From contig UQFL01000015.1 of the NCBI GenBank assembly GCA_900540305.1, forward strand, positions 1-35,718: a stretch of DNA of 35,718 nt, given 5' to 3'. The notes under the pieces are model-generated. The model searched no databases. It was given only the letters and a program-made list of their open reading frames with translations, and was not told the origin of the DNA. Source of the DNA: an uncultured Oscillospiraceae bacterium. Its GTDB lineage: Bacteria > Bacillota > Clostridia > Oscillospirales > Acutalibacteraceae. Of the stretch, positions 7,070 through 15,332 are shown piece after piece (the stretch's first letter is position 1; every line of letters starts with the position of its first letter). Made by a program: the position numbers and the translations under genes.

Positions 7070-8680
7070 ATGGAAATTAACATGGGTATCACATCTTACT
7101 GCACCATTGCATACTGCTGTATTTTTCTGCCGTTATCCGCTGTTCTTTACAGCATTGCTCCAAAAAAATTCAGATGGCTGCCCCTGCTGGTTTCGTCATA
7201 TGCGTTTTTTTGGCTCGTAAGCGGAAAACTGCTCGTTTACCTGCTTTTCACAACCGTGTGCATATATCTGACCGGCTTGTGGCTGGCGCAGAGCAAGGCG
7301 AAATGCGATGAACATACCGCAGGAATGAGCGCCGCTGAAAGCAGAAAAGCCTCAGCGGTATTCATCAAAAGAGAAAAGGCTGTAATTGCGCTCGTAATAG
7401 TTATTCATGTGGCGCTTTTAGCTGTTCTCAAATATTCAAAATTCTTTGTCGGAAACATAAACGGCGTACTTTCAATTATAGGAATTTCTCAAACAATACA
7501 TATCCCCAAGTTCGCCGCCCCGATTGGAATTTCATTTTATTCGCTTCAGGCAATCTCATATATCTGCGATGTTTACAGAAGAAAAATTCCCGCAGACAGA
7601 AACCTTGCAAGAGTTGCGGTTTACATGAGCTTTTTCCCTCAGATTATGGAGGGCCCCATCTGCCGCTATTCTGACACAGCTTATCAGCTTTACAGCGGAG
7701 AAGCCATCAAATTTGAAAACCTTAAATTCGGCGCACAGAGAATACTTTTCGGTCTTCTCAAAAAAATCGTTATTGCGGACAGGCTCAACTCCCTTGTTGA
7801 CACAGTTTTCAGCAACCACGCAAACTATAACGGCACGGTTGCGGCAATAGCGGCGATAGCTTACACCTGCCAGCTTTATATGGAATTTTCAGGCACAATG
7901 GATGTTGTTATCGGAAGCGCCGAGATTTTCGGAGTAAAAATGCCCGAGAATTTCACAAGACCGTTTTTCTCAAAAACGATTTCGGAATTTTGGCAGAGAT
8001 GGCACATCACCCTCGGCACATGGTTTAAAGATTATATCTACTACCCGATTTCAATGTCTCCTTTCTCAAAAAAGCTGACAAAGAAATCACGCAAAAAGCT
8101 CGGCAATTTCTATGGTCCGATGCTTGTCAGCACTGTGGCGCTGTTCTGCGTGTGGTTTTGCAACGGAATGTGGCACGGCTCAGGCTGGAGATATATATTC
8201 TTCGGAATGTATCACTTTGCGCTTATAACGGGCGGAAATCTTATTAAACCCCTTGTTAAGAAAACGAACAGTAAACTCAAAATCAATTCGCTTTCCCCTG
8301 CTTATAAAGGAATGCAGATTTTCAGAACTTCCGTTCTCGTATGTATAGGCGAACTTTTCTTCAGGGCAAACGGACTTAGAGCAGGCTTTGATATGACAAG
8401 ACTTATAGTAACAGACTTTTCATTCAAAACCTTTACTGACGGTACTCTGCTCAGCCTCGGTCTTGATTTATACGATTATATCGTTGTTTTCGTTACCGTT
8501 GCGCTCATATTCGTTATCAGCGTGCTCAACGAAAAAGGCAAGAGCGTAAGGGCAATGATTGCCGAAAAGAAACTTCCCGTAAGATGGGCAATTTATATTG
8601 CGCTTATTTTCTATATAATCATTTTCGGCGCATACGGAGCAAACTATATTCCTGTTGACCCGATTTACGCTGATTTTTAG
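7070..8680 (+). CDS. MBOAT-family O-acyltransferase, DltB-like
   Basis: A 536-residue polytopic membrane protein with ten or more hydrophobic segments. The MBOAT core includes PIGISFYSLQAISY (151-164), FPQIMEGPI (189-197), SEFWQRWHITLGTW (305-318) and NGMWHGSGW (365-373). His312 and His369 match the two conserved histidines of DltB (289 and 336 there as I recall). It should move the aminoacyl group from the carrier protein across the membrane to an outer acceptor, perhaps via the DltD-like partner. The start is either 7070 or the ATG four codons later; neither has an ideal ribosome binding site. The roughly 100-nt gap after the carrier gene is the only large gap in the operon. Confidence 0.92.
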   Translation: MEINMGITSYCTIAYCCIFLPLSAVLYSIAPKKFRWLPLLVSSYAFFWLVSGKLLVYLLFTTVCIYLTGLWLAQSKAKCDEHTAGMSAAESRKASAVFIKREKAVIALVIVIHVALLAVLKYSKFFVGNINGVLSIIGISQTIHIPKFAAPIGISFYSLQAISYICDVYRRKIPADRNLARVAVYMSFFPQIMEGPICRYSDTAYQLYSGEAIKFENLKFGAQRILFGLLKKIVIADRLNSLVDTVFSNHANYNGTVAAIAAIAYTCQLYMEFSGTMDVVIGSAEIFGVKMPENFTRPFFSKTISEFWQRWHITLGTWFKDYIYYPISMSPFSKKLTKKSRKKLGNFYGPMLVSTVALFCVWFCNGMWHGSGWRYIFFGMYHFALITGGNLIKPLVKKTNSKLKINSLSPAYKGMQIFRTSVLVCIGELFFRANGLRAGFDMTRLIVTDFSFKTFTDGTLLSLGLDLYDYIVVFVTVALIFVISVLNEKGKSVRAMIAEKKLPVRWAIYIALIFYIIIFGAYGANYIPVDPIYADF

Positions 8681-8690
8681 GAGGATATTT

Positions 8691-9644
8691 ATGAAGAAGG
8701 CTATAAAAAACATAACGGGCAGCGTTGCCTTTATTCTGATTATCACGATATTGCTGTTGATTTCTTCATACATATTCATGCCTAAAAACAACCAAAAGGA
8801 ATTCGGAATGGACAACGCTTCCGCAAACGGTATTTTGGGCGAAAAAAGCGATACGATTGATGTGCTTGTTCTCGGAGACAGCGAGGCTTATTCGGCTTTT
8901 ACACCGATGCAGCTTTGGCGTGATTACGGCTATACAACTTATGTGTGTGCAACAAGTGCGCAGTACCTTTCGTATTCTGAAAATATGCTAAAACAGGCGT
9001 TTGAAAGGCAGAAGCCTAAACTTGTTATAATGGAAACAAACGCAGTATATCGTGAAATGAAATATGAAAAATCAATAATCACCGCTGTTGAGGACCATTT
9101 TTCTGTTTTCAAATACCACGACAGGTGGAAAAATATGAGCAGAAATGATTTCTTCGGAAAGGTTGAATATACCTGGACGGACGATTTTAAGGGCTACCAT
9201 TACAGCACAAATATTTCTAAAGCTGACGCTTCTAATTATATGAAGCCGTCTGATAAAGCAGAGCAGATAAAACCGCTCAACAAAACATATATTGAAAATA
9301 TGGTTAACTTTTGCAAACAAAATTCGGCTGAATTTCTGCTTGTCAGCACCCCAAGCACAGTCAACTGGGACAGCAAAAGGCATAACGGAATGGCAAAATT
9401 TGCCGAAGAACTAGGCATAAACTATATAGATATGAACACGGGCGATTCAAAGGTTGACATTGACTGGAACAAAGACACAAGAGACGCTGGCGACCACCTT
9501 AATTATTCGGGAGCGGTAAAAGTTACGAAGGCTCTCGGAGAGTATATTGATAAAAACTACGACTTGCCAGACAACAGAAACAACCCCGAATATGTTAAAT
9601 GGAACGAATCGCTGACAAGATACTTAAAAAAAGTTGAAAGATAA
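8691..9644 (+). CDS. DltD-like membrane-anchored SGNH-fold protein
   Basis: A 317-residue protein with one N-terminal membrane helix (about 10-30) and an outer SGNH/GDSL-like domain. The block I segment VLVLGDSEAYS has Ser64 in the nucleophile position. Near the C terminus DHLNYSG has His269 in the place of the catalytic His. STPSTVNWD (219-227) lies between. DltD proteins take part in the last transfer of D-Ala to teichoic acid; this one should do the same for the acyl group of this operon. The ATG at 8691 has a perfect TAGGAGG 7 nt upstream, so the in-frame ATG at 8655, inside the MBOAT gene, was rejected. Last gene of the operon, followed by a strong terminator. Confidence 0.82.
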   Translation: MKKAIKNITGSVAFILIITILLLISSYIFMPKNNQKEFGMDNASANGILGEKSDTIDVLVLGDSEAYSAFTPMQLWRDYGYTTYVCATSAQYLSYSENMLKQAFERQKPKLVIMETNAVYREMKYEKSIITAVEDHFSVFKYHDRWKNMSRNDFFGKVEYTWTDDFKGYHYSTNISKADASNYMKPSDKAEQIKPLNKTYIENMVNFCKQNSAEFLLVSTPSTVNWDSKRHNGMAKFAEELGINYIDMNTGDSKVDIDWNKDTRDAGDHLNYSGAVKVTKALGEYIDKNYDLPDNRNNPEYVKWNESLTRYLKKVER

Positions 9645-9678
9645 AAATTAATACAACCAAATTTTCCTCCATAAAAAA

Positions 9679-9722
9679 ACAAGGTTTTGACTTGATATTA
9701 AAGTCAGAACCTTGTTTTACTT
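9679..9722 (+). terminator. Terminator of the Dlt-like operon
   Basis: AACAAGGTTTTGACTT pairs with AAAGTCAGAACCTTGTT (one mismatch; short loop), followed by TTTTAC. The minus strand also carries a T tail, so it may serve the convergent LysR gene as well. Confidence 0.85.
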
Positions 9723-9757
9723 TTGCATCCTTTTTATTAATCTTAATTGTTACTTTT

Positions 9758-10642
9758 CTAAGAATAGCTTTTAAGTTCCTCGCAGATTGCCTTATATTCA
9801 TTTGAAAACACGCTGCCTTTATTCCACACAAAAGTGAAATCGTGCTCCATATCAAAATCAGAAAGTTTTATTTCCCTGAGCGTAGACAATTTTATTTCTT
9901 CTTCTACCGCTGATTTATAAAGAAAGGAAATTCCGCAGTCCCTTTTCAACAGGCTGACGATAAGGTGCGTATTATCCGCCTGAATACAGCGGGCAAAATC
10001 CGAAATATGAATATTTCTTATTTCAAGGCTTTTTTCAAGTATATCCCTTGTGCCTGAACCGCTTTCCCTTACTATAAGCCGTTCTGAAAGCAAATCTGAA
10101 AGACCTTTTATTTTCCTTTCAAAGCGGTGGTTGGCAGAACAGACAGGAATATATTTTTCCTTTTTCATAACGAGGGTATCAAACAAATCGAAGTTGAAGT
10201 TTCCCTCTACAAGCGCAAAATCAAGCCTGCCGTTTAAAAGCTCCGAACAAAGACGGGCTGTATTTGCAAATCTAATATTAACATCCGTATCGGGATGATT
10301 TTCAAGATAGCTTGAAAGCGGTTTTTCAATAACAAACTCGCCAATAGTCATCGTAACGCCGAGATTTAGAATTTTTTTATCCGCCAAAGCATTTTTCATT
10401 CGGCTTTTAACAGCCGTCTCATCGTTTCTTATAACCGTCATTGCGTGAAGCAGAGTTTCACCCGCAGGGGTGAGGGATATTTTCTTTCCGCTTCGCTCAA
10501 AAAGCGCAGTACCGTAATAATTTTCAAGATACTGAATGTGCTGAGACACGGCTGGCTGGGTTATATGCAGTTCCTCTGCCGCCGTTGTAAAATTCATATT
10601 TCTGCACACGCACAGAAAAGTTTCTATTCTGAAATCAAGCAT
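9758..10642 (-). CDS. LysR-family transcriptional regulator
   Basis: A 294-residue LysR protein of normal length. The N-terminal winged helix (1-60) has the signature FTTAAEELHITQPAVSQHI (residues 18-36), and the rest is the periplasmic-binding-like effector domain. It diverges from the YeiH-family gene; a LysR regulator next to this transporter family (YeiE/YeiH in enterobacteria) is a known arrangement linked to sulfite or sulfur control. It should autoregulate and activate the divergent gene. The effector cannot be read from the sequence. Confidence 0.93.
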   Translation of the reverse strand: MLDFRIETFLCVCRNMNFTTAAEELHITQPAVSQHIQYLENYYGTALFERSGKKISLTPAGETLLHAMTVIRNDETAVKSRMKNALADKKILNLGVTMTIGEFVIEKPLSSYLENHPDTDVNIRFANTARLCSELLNGRLDFALVEGNFNFDLFDTLVMKKEKYIPVCSANHRFERKIKGLSDLLSERLIVRESGSGTRDILEKSLEIRNIHISDFARCIQADNTHLIVSLLKRDCGISFLYKSAVEEEIKLSTLREIKLSDFDMEHDFTFVWNKGSVFSNEYKAICEELKSYS

Positions 10643-10671
10643 AACAAACCTCTTTATTTTTCTTTGTTTTT

Positions 10672-10700
10672 ATCATAACAAATATTTATGATTATATCAA
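10672..10700 (-). promoter_or_regulatory. LysR gene promoter
   Basis: Minus strand TTGATA (10695-10700), 17-nt spacer and TATGAT (10672-10677). The start codon follows 29 nt downstream. The AT-rich -35 region faces the divergent promoter and is the likely site of autorepression. Confidence 0.55.
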
Positions 10701-10733
10701 TATAAATAATTTTTCTTTTTGATATAGTTGTTG

Positions 10734-10739
10734 TATAAT
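10734..10739 (+). promoter_or_regulatory. -10 box of the YeiH-family gene, no good -35
   Basis: TATAAT at 10734-10739 precedes the gene by 33 nt. The 17-18 nt upstream hold only T-rich sequence (TTTTTC near 10710), so the promoter probably needs an activator. This is common for LysR-controlled genes. Confidence 0.45.
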
Positions 10740-10772
10740 ACACAAGGAAATAAATGGAAAGAGGTATTAGAT

Positions 10773-11804
10773 ATGAAAGCTATCAAGAATTACGCACCCG
10801 GAATACTGCTTTGTCTTGCAATTGCAATCCCCTCTTGGTTTATCGGAACAGCTTTTCCAATTATCGGCGGAGCGGTTATTGCAATACTTGCAGGTATGGT
10901 GCTCACATTAATCATCAAAAACAAAACAAAACTTGACGCAGGTATAAAATTCACTTCAAAAAAAGTTCTTCAATGGGCGGTTATTCTGCTTGGTTTCGGC
11001 ATGGACCTCAATGTTGTTCTTGAAACGGGCAAGCAGTCGCTCCCCATAATTATATGCACAATCGCAACATCACTTTTGATTGCATTTCTTCTTAACAAAG
11101 CAATGAAAATGCCCTCAAAGGTTGCAACACTTATCGGTGTAGGCTCTTCAATCTGCGGTGGCTCTGCTATTGCGGCAACTGCCCCCGTTATAGATGCAGA
11201 CGAGGAAGAGGTTGCGCAGTCAATCTCCGTTATATTCCTTTTCAATGTACTTGCGGCTTTGCTTTTCCCCACTTTCGGTCAGCTCATCGGATTTGATACT
11301 GCGTCGGGCGAGGCTTTCGGAATTTTCGCAGGAACGGCTGTAAATGATATGTCGTCTGTAACGGCAACGGCATCAACTTGGGACGGAATGTTTGGTCTCG
11401 GTTCTGCAACGCTTGACAAGGCTGTTACCGTTAAAATGACAAGAACGCTTGCAATTATCCCTATAACCCTTGTACTTGCTTTCATCCGTACAAAGAGAGA
11501 AAAAAACAGCGGTGCAGGCAAGGTCAATTTCAAAAAGATTTTCCCGTTCTTCATTCTCTTCTTCATTGCCGCTTCAATCATCACTACCGTTGCGGTAAGC
11601 ATGGGTGTTTCTGCCGATGTTTTTGAGCCGCTTAAAACCCTCAGCAAATTTCTCATAGTAGTTGCAATGGCGGCAATTGGTATGAACACCAACATTGTAA
11701 AACTTGTTAAAAGCGGAGCAAAGCCGATACTCCTCGGCTTCTCCTGCTGGATCGGTATTACGGCTGTAAGTCTGCTTCTTCAGCATTTAATGGGATTGTT
11801 CTAA
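10773..11804 (+). CDS. YeiH/UPF0324-family membrane protein, putative sulfate/sulfite exporter
   Basis: A 343-residue polytopic membrane protein with about ten hydrophobic segments, matching the conserved family Pfam Cons_hypoth698 (YeiH). Family signatures seen are the GVGSSICGGSAIAA block in the first half, FAGTAVNDMSSVTA in the middle and AAIGMNTN near the end. Members are annotated as putative sulfate exporters and have been linked to taurine or sulfite metabolism; direct biochemical proof is thin. AGAGG lies 9 nt before the chosen ATG. It is a single gene, diverges from its LysR regulator and ends in a strong terminator. Confidence 0.88.
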   Translation: MKAIKNYAPGILLCLAIAIPSWFIGTAFPIIGGAVIAILAGMVLTLIIKNKTKLDAGIKFTSKKVLQWAVILLGFGMDLNVVLETGKQSLPIIICTIATSLLIAFLLNKAMKMPSKVATLIGVGSSICGGSAIAATAPVIDADEEEVAQSISVIFLFNVLAALLFPTFGQLIGFDTASGEAFGIFAGTAVNDMSSVTATASTWDGMFGLGSATLDKAVTVKMTRTLAIIPITLVLAFIRTKREKNSGAGKVNFKKIFPFFILFFIAASIITTVAVSMGVSADVFEPLKTLSKFLIVVAMAAIGMNTNIVKLVKSGAKPILLGFSCWIGITAVSLLLQHLMGLF

Positions 11805-11821
11805 AACTCCATACATACAAC

Positions 11822-11856
11822 AAAACAGCCTTGGATTACTCCGAGGCTGTTTTTGT
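11822..11856 (+). terminator. Terminator after the YeiH-family gene
   Basis: AAACAGCCTTGG and CCGAGGCTGTTT form a 12-bp stem (one wobble) with a 6-nt loop and then TTTTGT. Confidence 0.85.
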
Positions 11857-11893
11857 ATAAATTACGAAAATGAAAATTAAAGGCTTAATAAAA

Positions 11894-12607
11894 TCATTTA
11901 GCCATACTATAAAATTCACTTGGTGTCATTCCAAAATACTTTTTAAAAGAAGTTATAAAGTGCGACTGAGAAGAAAAAGAAAGCATTTCACAAATCTGAG
12001 AATTTGATTTTTTGTCTATGATTAGTTCCTTTGATTTTTCAAGTTTTTTTCTTGTGATAAATGAACTTAAATTTTCACCCATTTCTTCCTTAAATATTTT
12101 TGATAAATAATCAGACGAAAGACCGCAATACTCAGCAACAGTTGAAACTGTTATTTTGCTTTTAATATTTTCATTTATATATGAAATGCACTTTTTAACA
12201 TGAGGAGATTGTGACGGCTTTTTCTTGCTTTTTTGCACAGACTGCGTGAGCTGAAGAATTTTAATTCCCATATGATTCATTATCTCTTCCTTAGTCTGCA
12301 AAGTATCAACAGTCATAATAAATTCATCGGAAAAATTATATGCCTCTTTTTCATTAAGTCCGCCCTGAATTGCATAACGGGTTGCAAGAGTAATCGTGCT
12401 GACTGCAAGATATCTGTACTGTGTTATGCTGTCGTTTGACAATTTACCTGTGGTTACAGAGGTGTTAAGCTTTTTCATCTCATCAATCAATTTATTAATA
12501 TCACCCTGCTGAATACAGGAAAAAAGTTTAAGTTCCTCATTATATCGGGTATGCTTACTGTTGCTCTCTTCATCTGTTTTAATGCTTATCAGTTCGCATA
12601 AATTCAT
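11894..12607 (-). CDS. AraC-family transcriptional regulator
   Basis: A 237-residue regulator. The C-terminal 100 residues hold the two helix-turn-helix motifs of AraC proteins: VSTVAEYCGLSSDYLSKIFK (starting about 155) and SNSQICEMLSFSSQSHFITS (starting about 202), followed by the usual YFGMTPSEF. The N-terminal 130 residues are helical and do not look like a cupin; the protein may be a shortened form without the usual sugar-binding arm. It starts 29 nt after the GH3 gene on the same strand and is probably co-transcribed, so it likely controls glycoside use by that enzyme. Confidence 0.9.
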   Translation of the reverse strand: MNLCELISIKTDEESNSKHTRYNEELKLFSCIQQGDINKLIDEMKKLNTSVTTGKLSNDSITQYRYLAVSTITLATRYAIQGGLNEKEAYNFSDEFIMTVDTLQTKEEIMNHMGIKILQLTQSVQKSKKKPSQSPHVKKCISYINENIKSKITVSTVAEYCGLSSDYLSKIFKEEMGENLSSFITRKKLEKSKELIIDKKSNSQICEMLSFSSQSHFITSFKKYFGMTPSEFYSMAK

Positions 12608-12636
12608 AAATGCTCCCCCCTCTTGACTGTCATAGA

Positions 12637-15087
12637 TTATATTGACTTAAAAAGTTTCGGTAGTTTTACAAGCGCACCGCCGATTGACCAGAATATTTTT
12701 GAAAACCCTATGAAAGTAGATTCATCATCATTAAGAATCATCAAAAGTCCGTCAGCCATTTTCGGCGAGAAAACGCCCATACTCATCTGTATGAAATTTC
12801 TTATCGGCACTTGTGTAGCCATAGCCGCCAGCATTGCTCCGTCTCCGTTTTCACCCGACCCCATCTTGACCATAATCTTCTTTATTATACTGCCGATTTT
12901 TTTGCCCCATTTCGTGTACTGCGCATCATTAAGGCAGCAATAAATATCAATCTTTCTGTTGGGGTCTATCTTGTTTTCAGGCAATTCACCGTAAATTGCT
13001 TTAAATTCATTTCGAGTTATATTCCGTACATTTTCATAATAAGCAGGTGCCACTTTTCTGTAATCAGGGATTGGAGATATATTTGCCGAAAGAACAGTAA
13101 CGGTATCAGTAAGCCTTATATCTCTGCTTGAAGAGCCTACAAAAATATCAAATTCACCGCTTTCAACACACCAGTCATGTATGTTTATATTGTAAAAAGC
13201 GAACGCTCTTTTCTCAAGCGTAAATTCAATTTCCTTTTCTTCTCCTTTTTTAAGGAACACCTTTTTAAATGACTTGAGTTCTTTTTCAGGTCTGAATATG
13301 GTTGACTCCTTTTCTTTCACATAAAGCTGCACAACTTCCGCCCCGTCATAATTGCCTGTATTTTTAATTTTGCAGGAAACAGTAAGACAATCATCCTCGT
13401 TTATATTATTAGCAGACAGTTTTATATCGCTGTACTCAAAGGTTGTGTATGATAATCCGAAACCGAAAGGAAATCGCACATCAAGATTTGCTTTATCATA
13501 ATATCTGTAACCGATATATATACTTTCCCTGTGTTCACTTGTTACAGGACCGCCCGGATAATTGCCGTAAACAGGGTTGTCCTCATATTTCATAGGATAG
13601 GTTTCGCAGGTTTTGCCTGACGGATTAACATCGCCTGTTAATATATTTACAACTGCGCTTGCTCCTGCCTGACCGCCTAAACCTGAATGCAAAATTGATT
13701 TAACCTTATCTGCCCAAGGCATAAGCACAACCGAGCCTGCTGACAGTACTACAACGGTGTTTGGATTTGCTTTTACCACTTCTTCAATCAATTTATTATG
13801 GCAAGCAGGCATATCAATATTTTTTCTGTCATATCCCTCGGCTTCAAATTCTTCCGTGAGTCCTGCAAAAACAACGGCAACATCACATTCTTTTGCTGCA
13901 TTTACAGCCTCGTTTAAAAGACTTTCATCAACATAATCTCTATTCTTACAGTAACCCTTTGCGTATACAAAATCAAGGCTCTGTTTTTCAAACTCTTCGC
14001 AGGCATTGTCAAGCTTTGTCGGATTGATTACCGATGTGCCTGCTCCCTGAAATCTCGGAGATTTTGCCATTTCACCGATAAGGGCAATTTTTTTATTCTT
14101 TCTTATCGGAAGAAGATTGTCATTATTTTTAAGAAGAACGCAGGCACCTTCCGCAACCTCTTTTGCTATTTTGTGATGTTCATCAATACTGTATGTATAT
14201 GATTTTTTTAGAACAGGTTTTGATTTTTCAACAAGTTCAATTATCCTGTCAACACACTTGTCTAAATCCTTTTCATCAAGCTCTCCGCTTTCAATGGCTT
14301 CAATAATTTTCTTACTGTTAATATCGCAGGAAGACGGCATTTCAAGGTCAGTACCTGCTTTTATACCTTTAATTCTGTCAACAGATGAGCCCCAGTCAGT
14401 TACAATCAATCCGTCAAAGCCCCATTCTTTTCGTAAAACATCTTCCTGAAGCCAAAGGTTTTGAGAGGAATAAATGCCGTTAATTTTATTATATGAGTTC
14501 ATAACAGTCCAAGGCTTTGCCTCTTTAACAGCTATTTCAAAAGCAGGAAAATACAATTCTCTTATTGCTCTTTCGTCTATTATTTCGTCTATAATCATTC
14601 TGTATGCTTCCTGAGAATTACAGGCGAAATGCTTAAGAGAGGTGCCAACACCTTTTGACTGAATACCTTTGATAAGCGCCGCACTGCATTTGCCTGCAAG
14701 CACAGGGTCTTCCGAAAAATATTCAAAATTTCTGCCGCACACAGGAGAACGCTTAATATTTGTACCAGGTCCCAAAATAACAGACACTTTTTCTGCGAGG
14801 CATTCTTCACCTATTGCTTTGCCTTCCTTTTCAATAAGTTCCATATCCCAAGTACAGGCAGCGGTAACCGCAGGCGGAAAGCATGTGGCGGCAACAGAAT
14901 TGCCGAGACCTACACCTTTAGACTTCTTATTTGTATCCTTTTTTCTGAGCCCGTTGGGACCGTCAGTAATCATTATTCCCGGCAGTCCTAACTCTTTATA
15001 TTCCCTTAAATGCCAAAAATCTTCACCCGTAACATAATCAGCTTTTTGCTTCAATGTCATTTTTCTAATGATGTCAGAATGTTTCAT
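12637..15087 (-). CDS. GH3 family glycoside hydrolase (beta-glucosidase-like), cytoplasmic
   Basis: An 816-residue family 3 enzyme without a signal peptide. The TIM-barrel domain has DGPNG (42-46), GRNFEYFSEDP (118-128), KHFACNSQE (152-160) and the nucleophile Asp231 in GLIVTDWGSS. The alpha/beta sandwich follows, with RFPFGFGLSYTTFEYSDI at the junction to a fibronectin-III-like domain. A roughly 110-residue C-terminal extension containing MATQVPIRNFIQMS is found in several clostridial GH3 proteins as I recall; its role is unknown. The enzyme removes terminal beta-linked sugars from imported oligosaccharides; the exact sugar cannot be told. GGGGA precedes the ATG. It is first in an operon with an AraC regulator. 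Confidence 0.95.
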   Translation of the reverse strand: MKHSDIIRKMTLKQKADYVTGEDFWHLREYKELGLPGIMITDGPNGLRKKDTNKKSKGVGLGNSVAATCFPPAVTAACTWDMELIEKEGKAIGEECLAEKVSVILGPGTNIKRSPVCGRNFEYFSEDPVLAGKCSAALIKGIQSKGVGTSLKHFACNSQEAYRMIIDEIIDERAIRELYFPAFEIAVKEAKPWTVMNSYNKINGIYSSQNLWLQEDVLRKEWGFDGLIVTDWGSSVDRIKGIKAGTDLEMPSSCDINSKKIIEAIESGELDEKDLDKCVDRIIELVEKSKPVLKKSYTYSIDEHHKIAKEVAEGACVLLKNNDNLLPIRKNKKIALIGEMAKSPRFQGAGTSVINPTKLDNACEEFEKQSLDFVYAKGYCKNRDYVDESLLNEAVNAAKECDVAVVFAGLTEEFEAEGYDRKNIDMPACHNKLIEEVVKANPNTVVVLSAGSVVLMPWADKVKSILHSGLGGQAGASAVVNILTGDVNPSGKTCETYPMKYEDNPVYGNYPGGPVTSEHRESIYIGYRYYDKANLDVRFPFGFGLSYTTFEYSDIKLSANNINEDDCLTVSCKIKNTGNYDGAEVVQLYVKEKESTIFRPEKELKSFKKVFLKKGEEKEIEFTLEKRAFAFYNINIHDWCVESGEFDIFVGSSSRDIRLTDTVTVLSANISPIPDYRKVAPAYYENVRNITRNEFKAIYGELPENKIDPNRKIDIYCCLNDAQYTKWGKKIGSIIKKIMVKMGSGENGDGAMLAAMATQVPIRNFIQMSMGVFSPKMADGLLMILNDDESTFIGFSKIFWSIGGALVKLPKLFKSI

Positions 15088-15126
15088 AATAAAGTTCCCC
15101 TTAACATAAATTATTACCGTAATTTA

Positions 15127-15155
15127 AGTTTAGTATTTGAAACATTATGATTCAA
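15127..15155 (-). promoter_or_regulatory. Possible GH3 promoter
   Basis: Minus strand TTGAAT (15150-15155), 17-nt spacer and TAAACT (15127-15132), about 40 nt before the GH3 start. The -10 is imperfect. The rest of the 15088-15332 gap holds only AT-rich sequence and the terminator of the next gene. Confidence 0.4.
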
Positions 15156-15282
15156 TTAAACTGGCTCATTTATGCGTTTTTATCTATGATTTATGAAAAT
15201 ATATAGGAAATATGAAAGGTACATTATTATAAAGATTAGATAAAACGGCATCCATAAATATTATTTTAATGATTGCCGAAAC

Positions 15283-15318
15283 AAAGACCTGCTTGGCTTA
15301 TACCAAGCAGGTCTTTTA
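15283..15318. terminator. Terminator of the DUF4838 gene
   Basis: AAAGACCTGCTTGG and CCAAGCAGGTCTTT form a perfect 14-bp stem with a 6-nt loop. It lies directly past the end of the leftward gene; the minus-strand tail is TTTGTTT and the plus-strand tail is also T-rich. Confidence 0.9.
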
Positions 15319-15332
15319 ATTAATGCCCCTTA

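Noticed and set aside
4041..9644. Naming the operon dltABCD outright
   Set aside because: Gene order differs, a decarboxylase is inserted and a key pocket residue differs, so D-alanine specificity should not be assumed.
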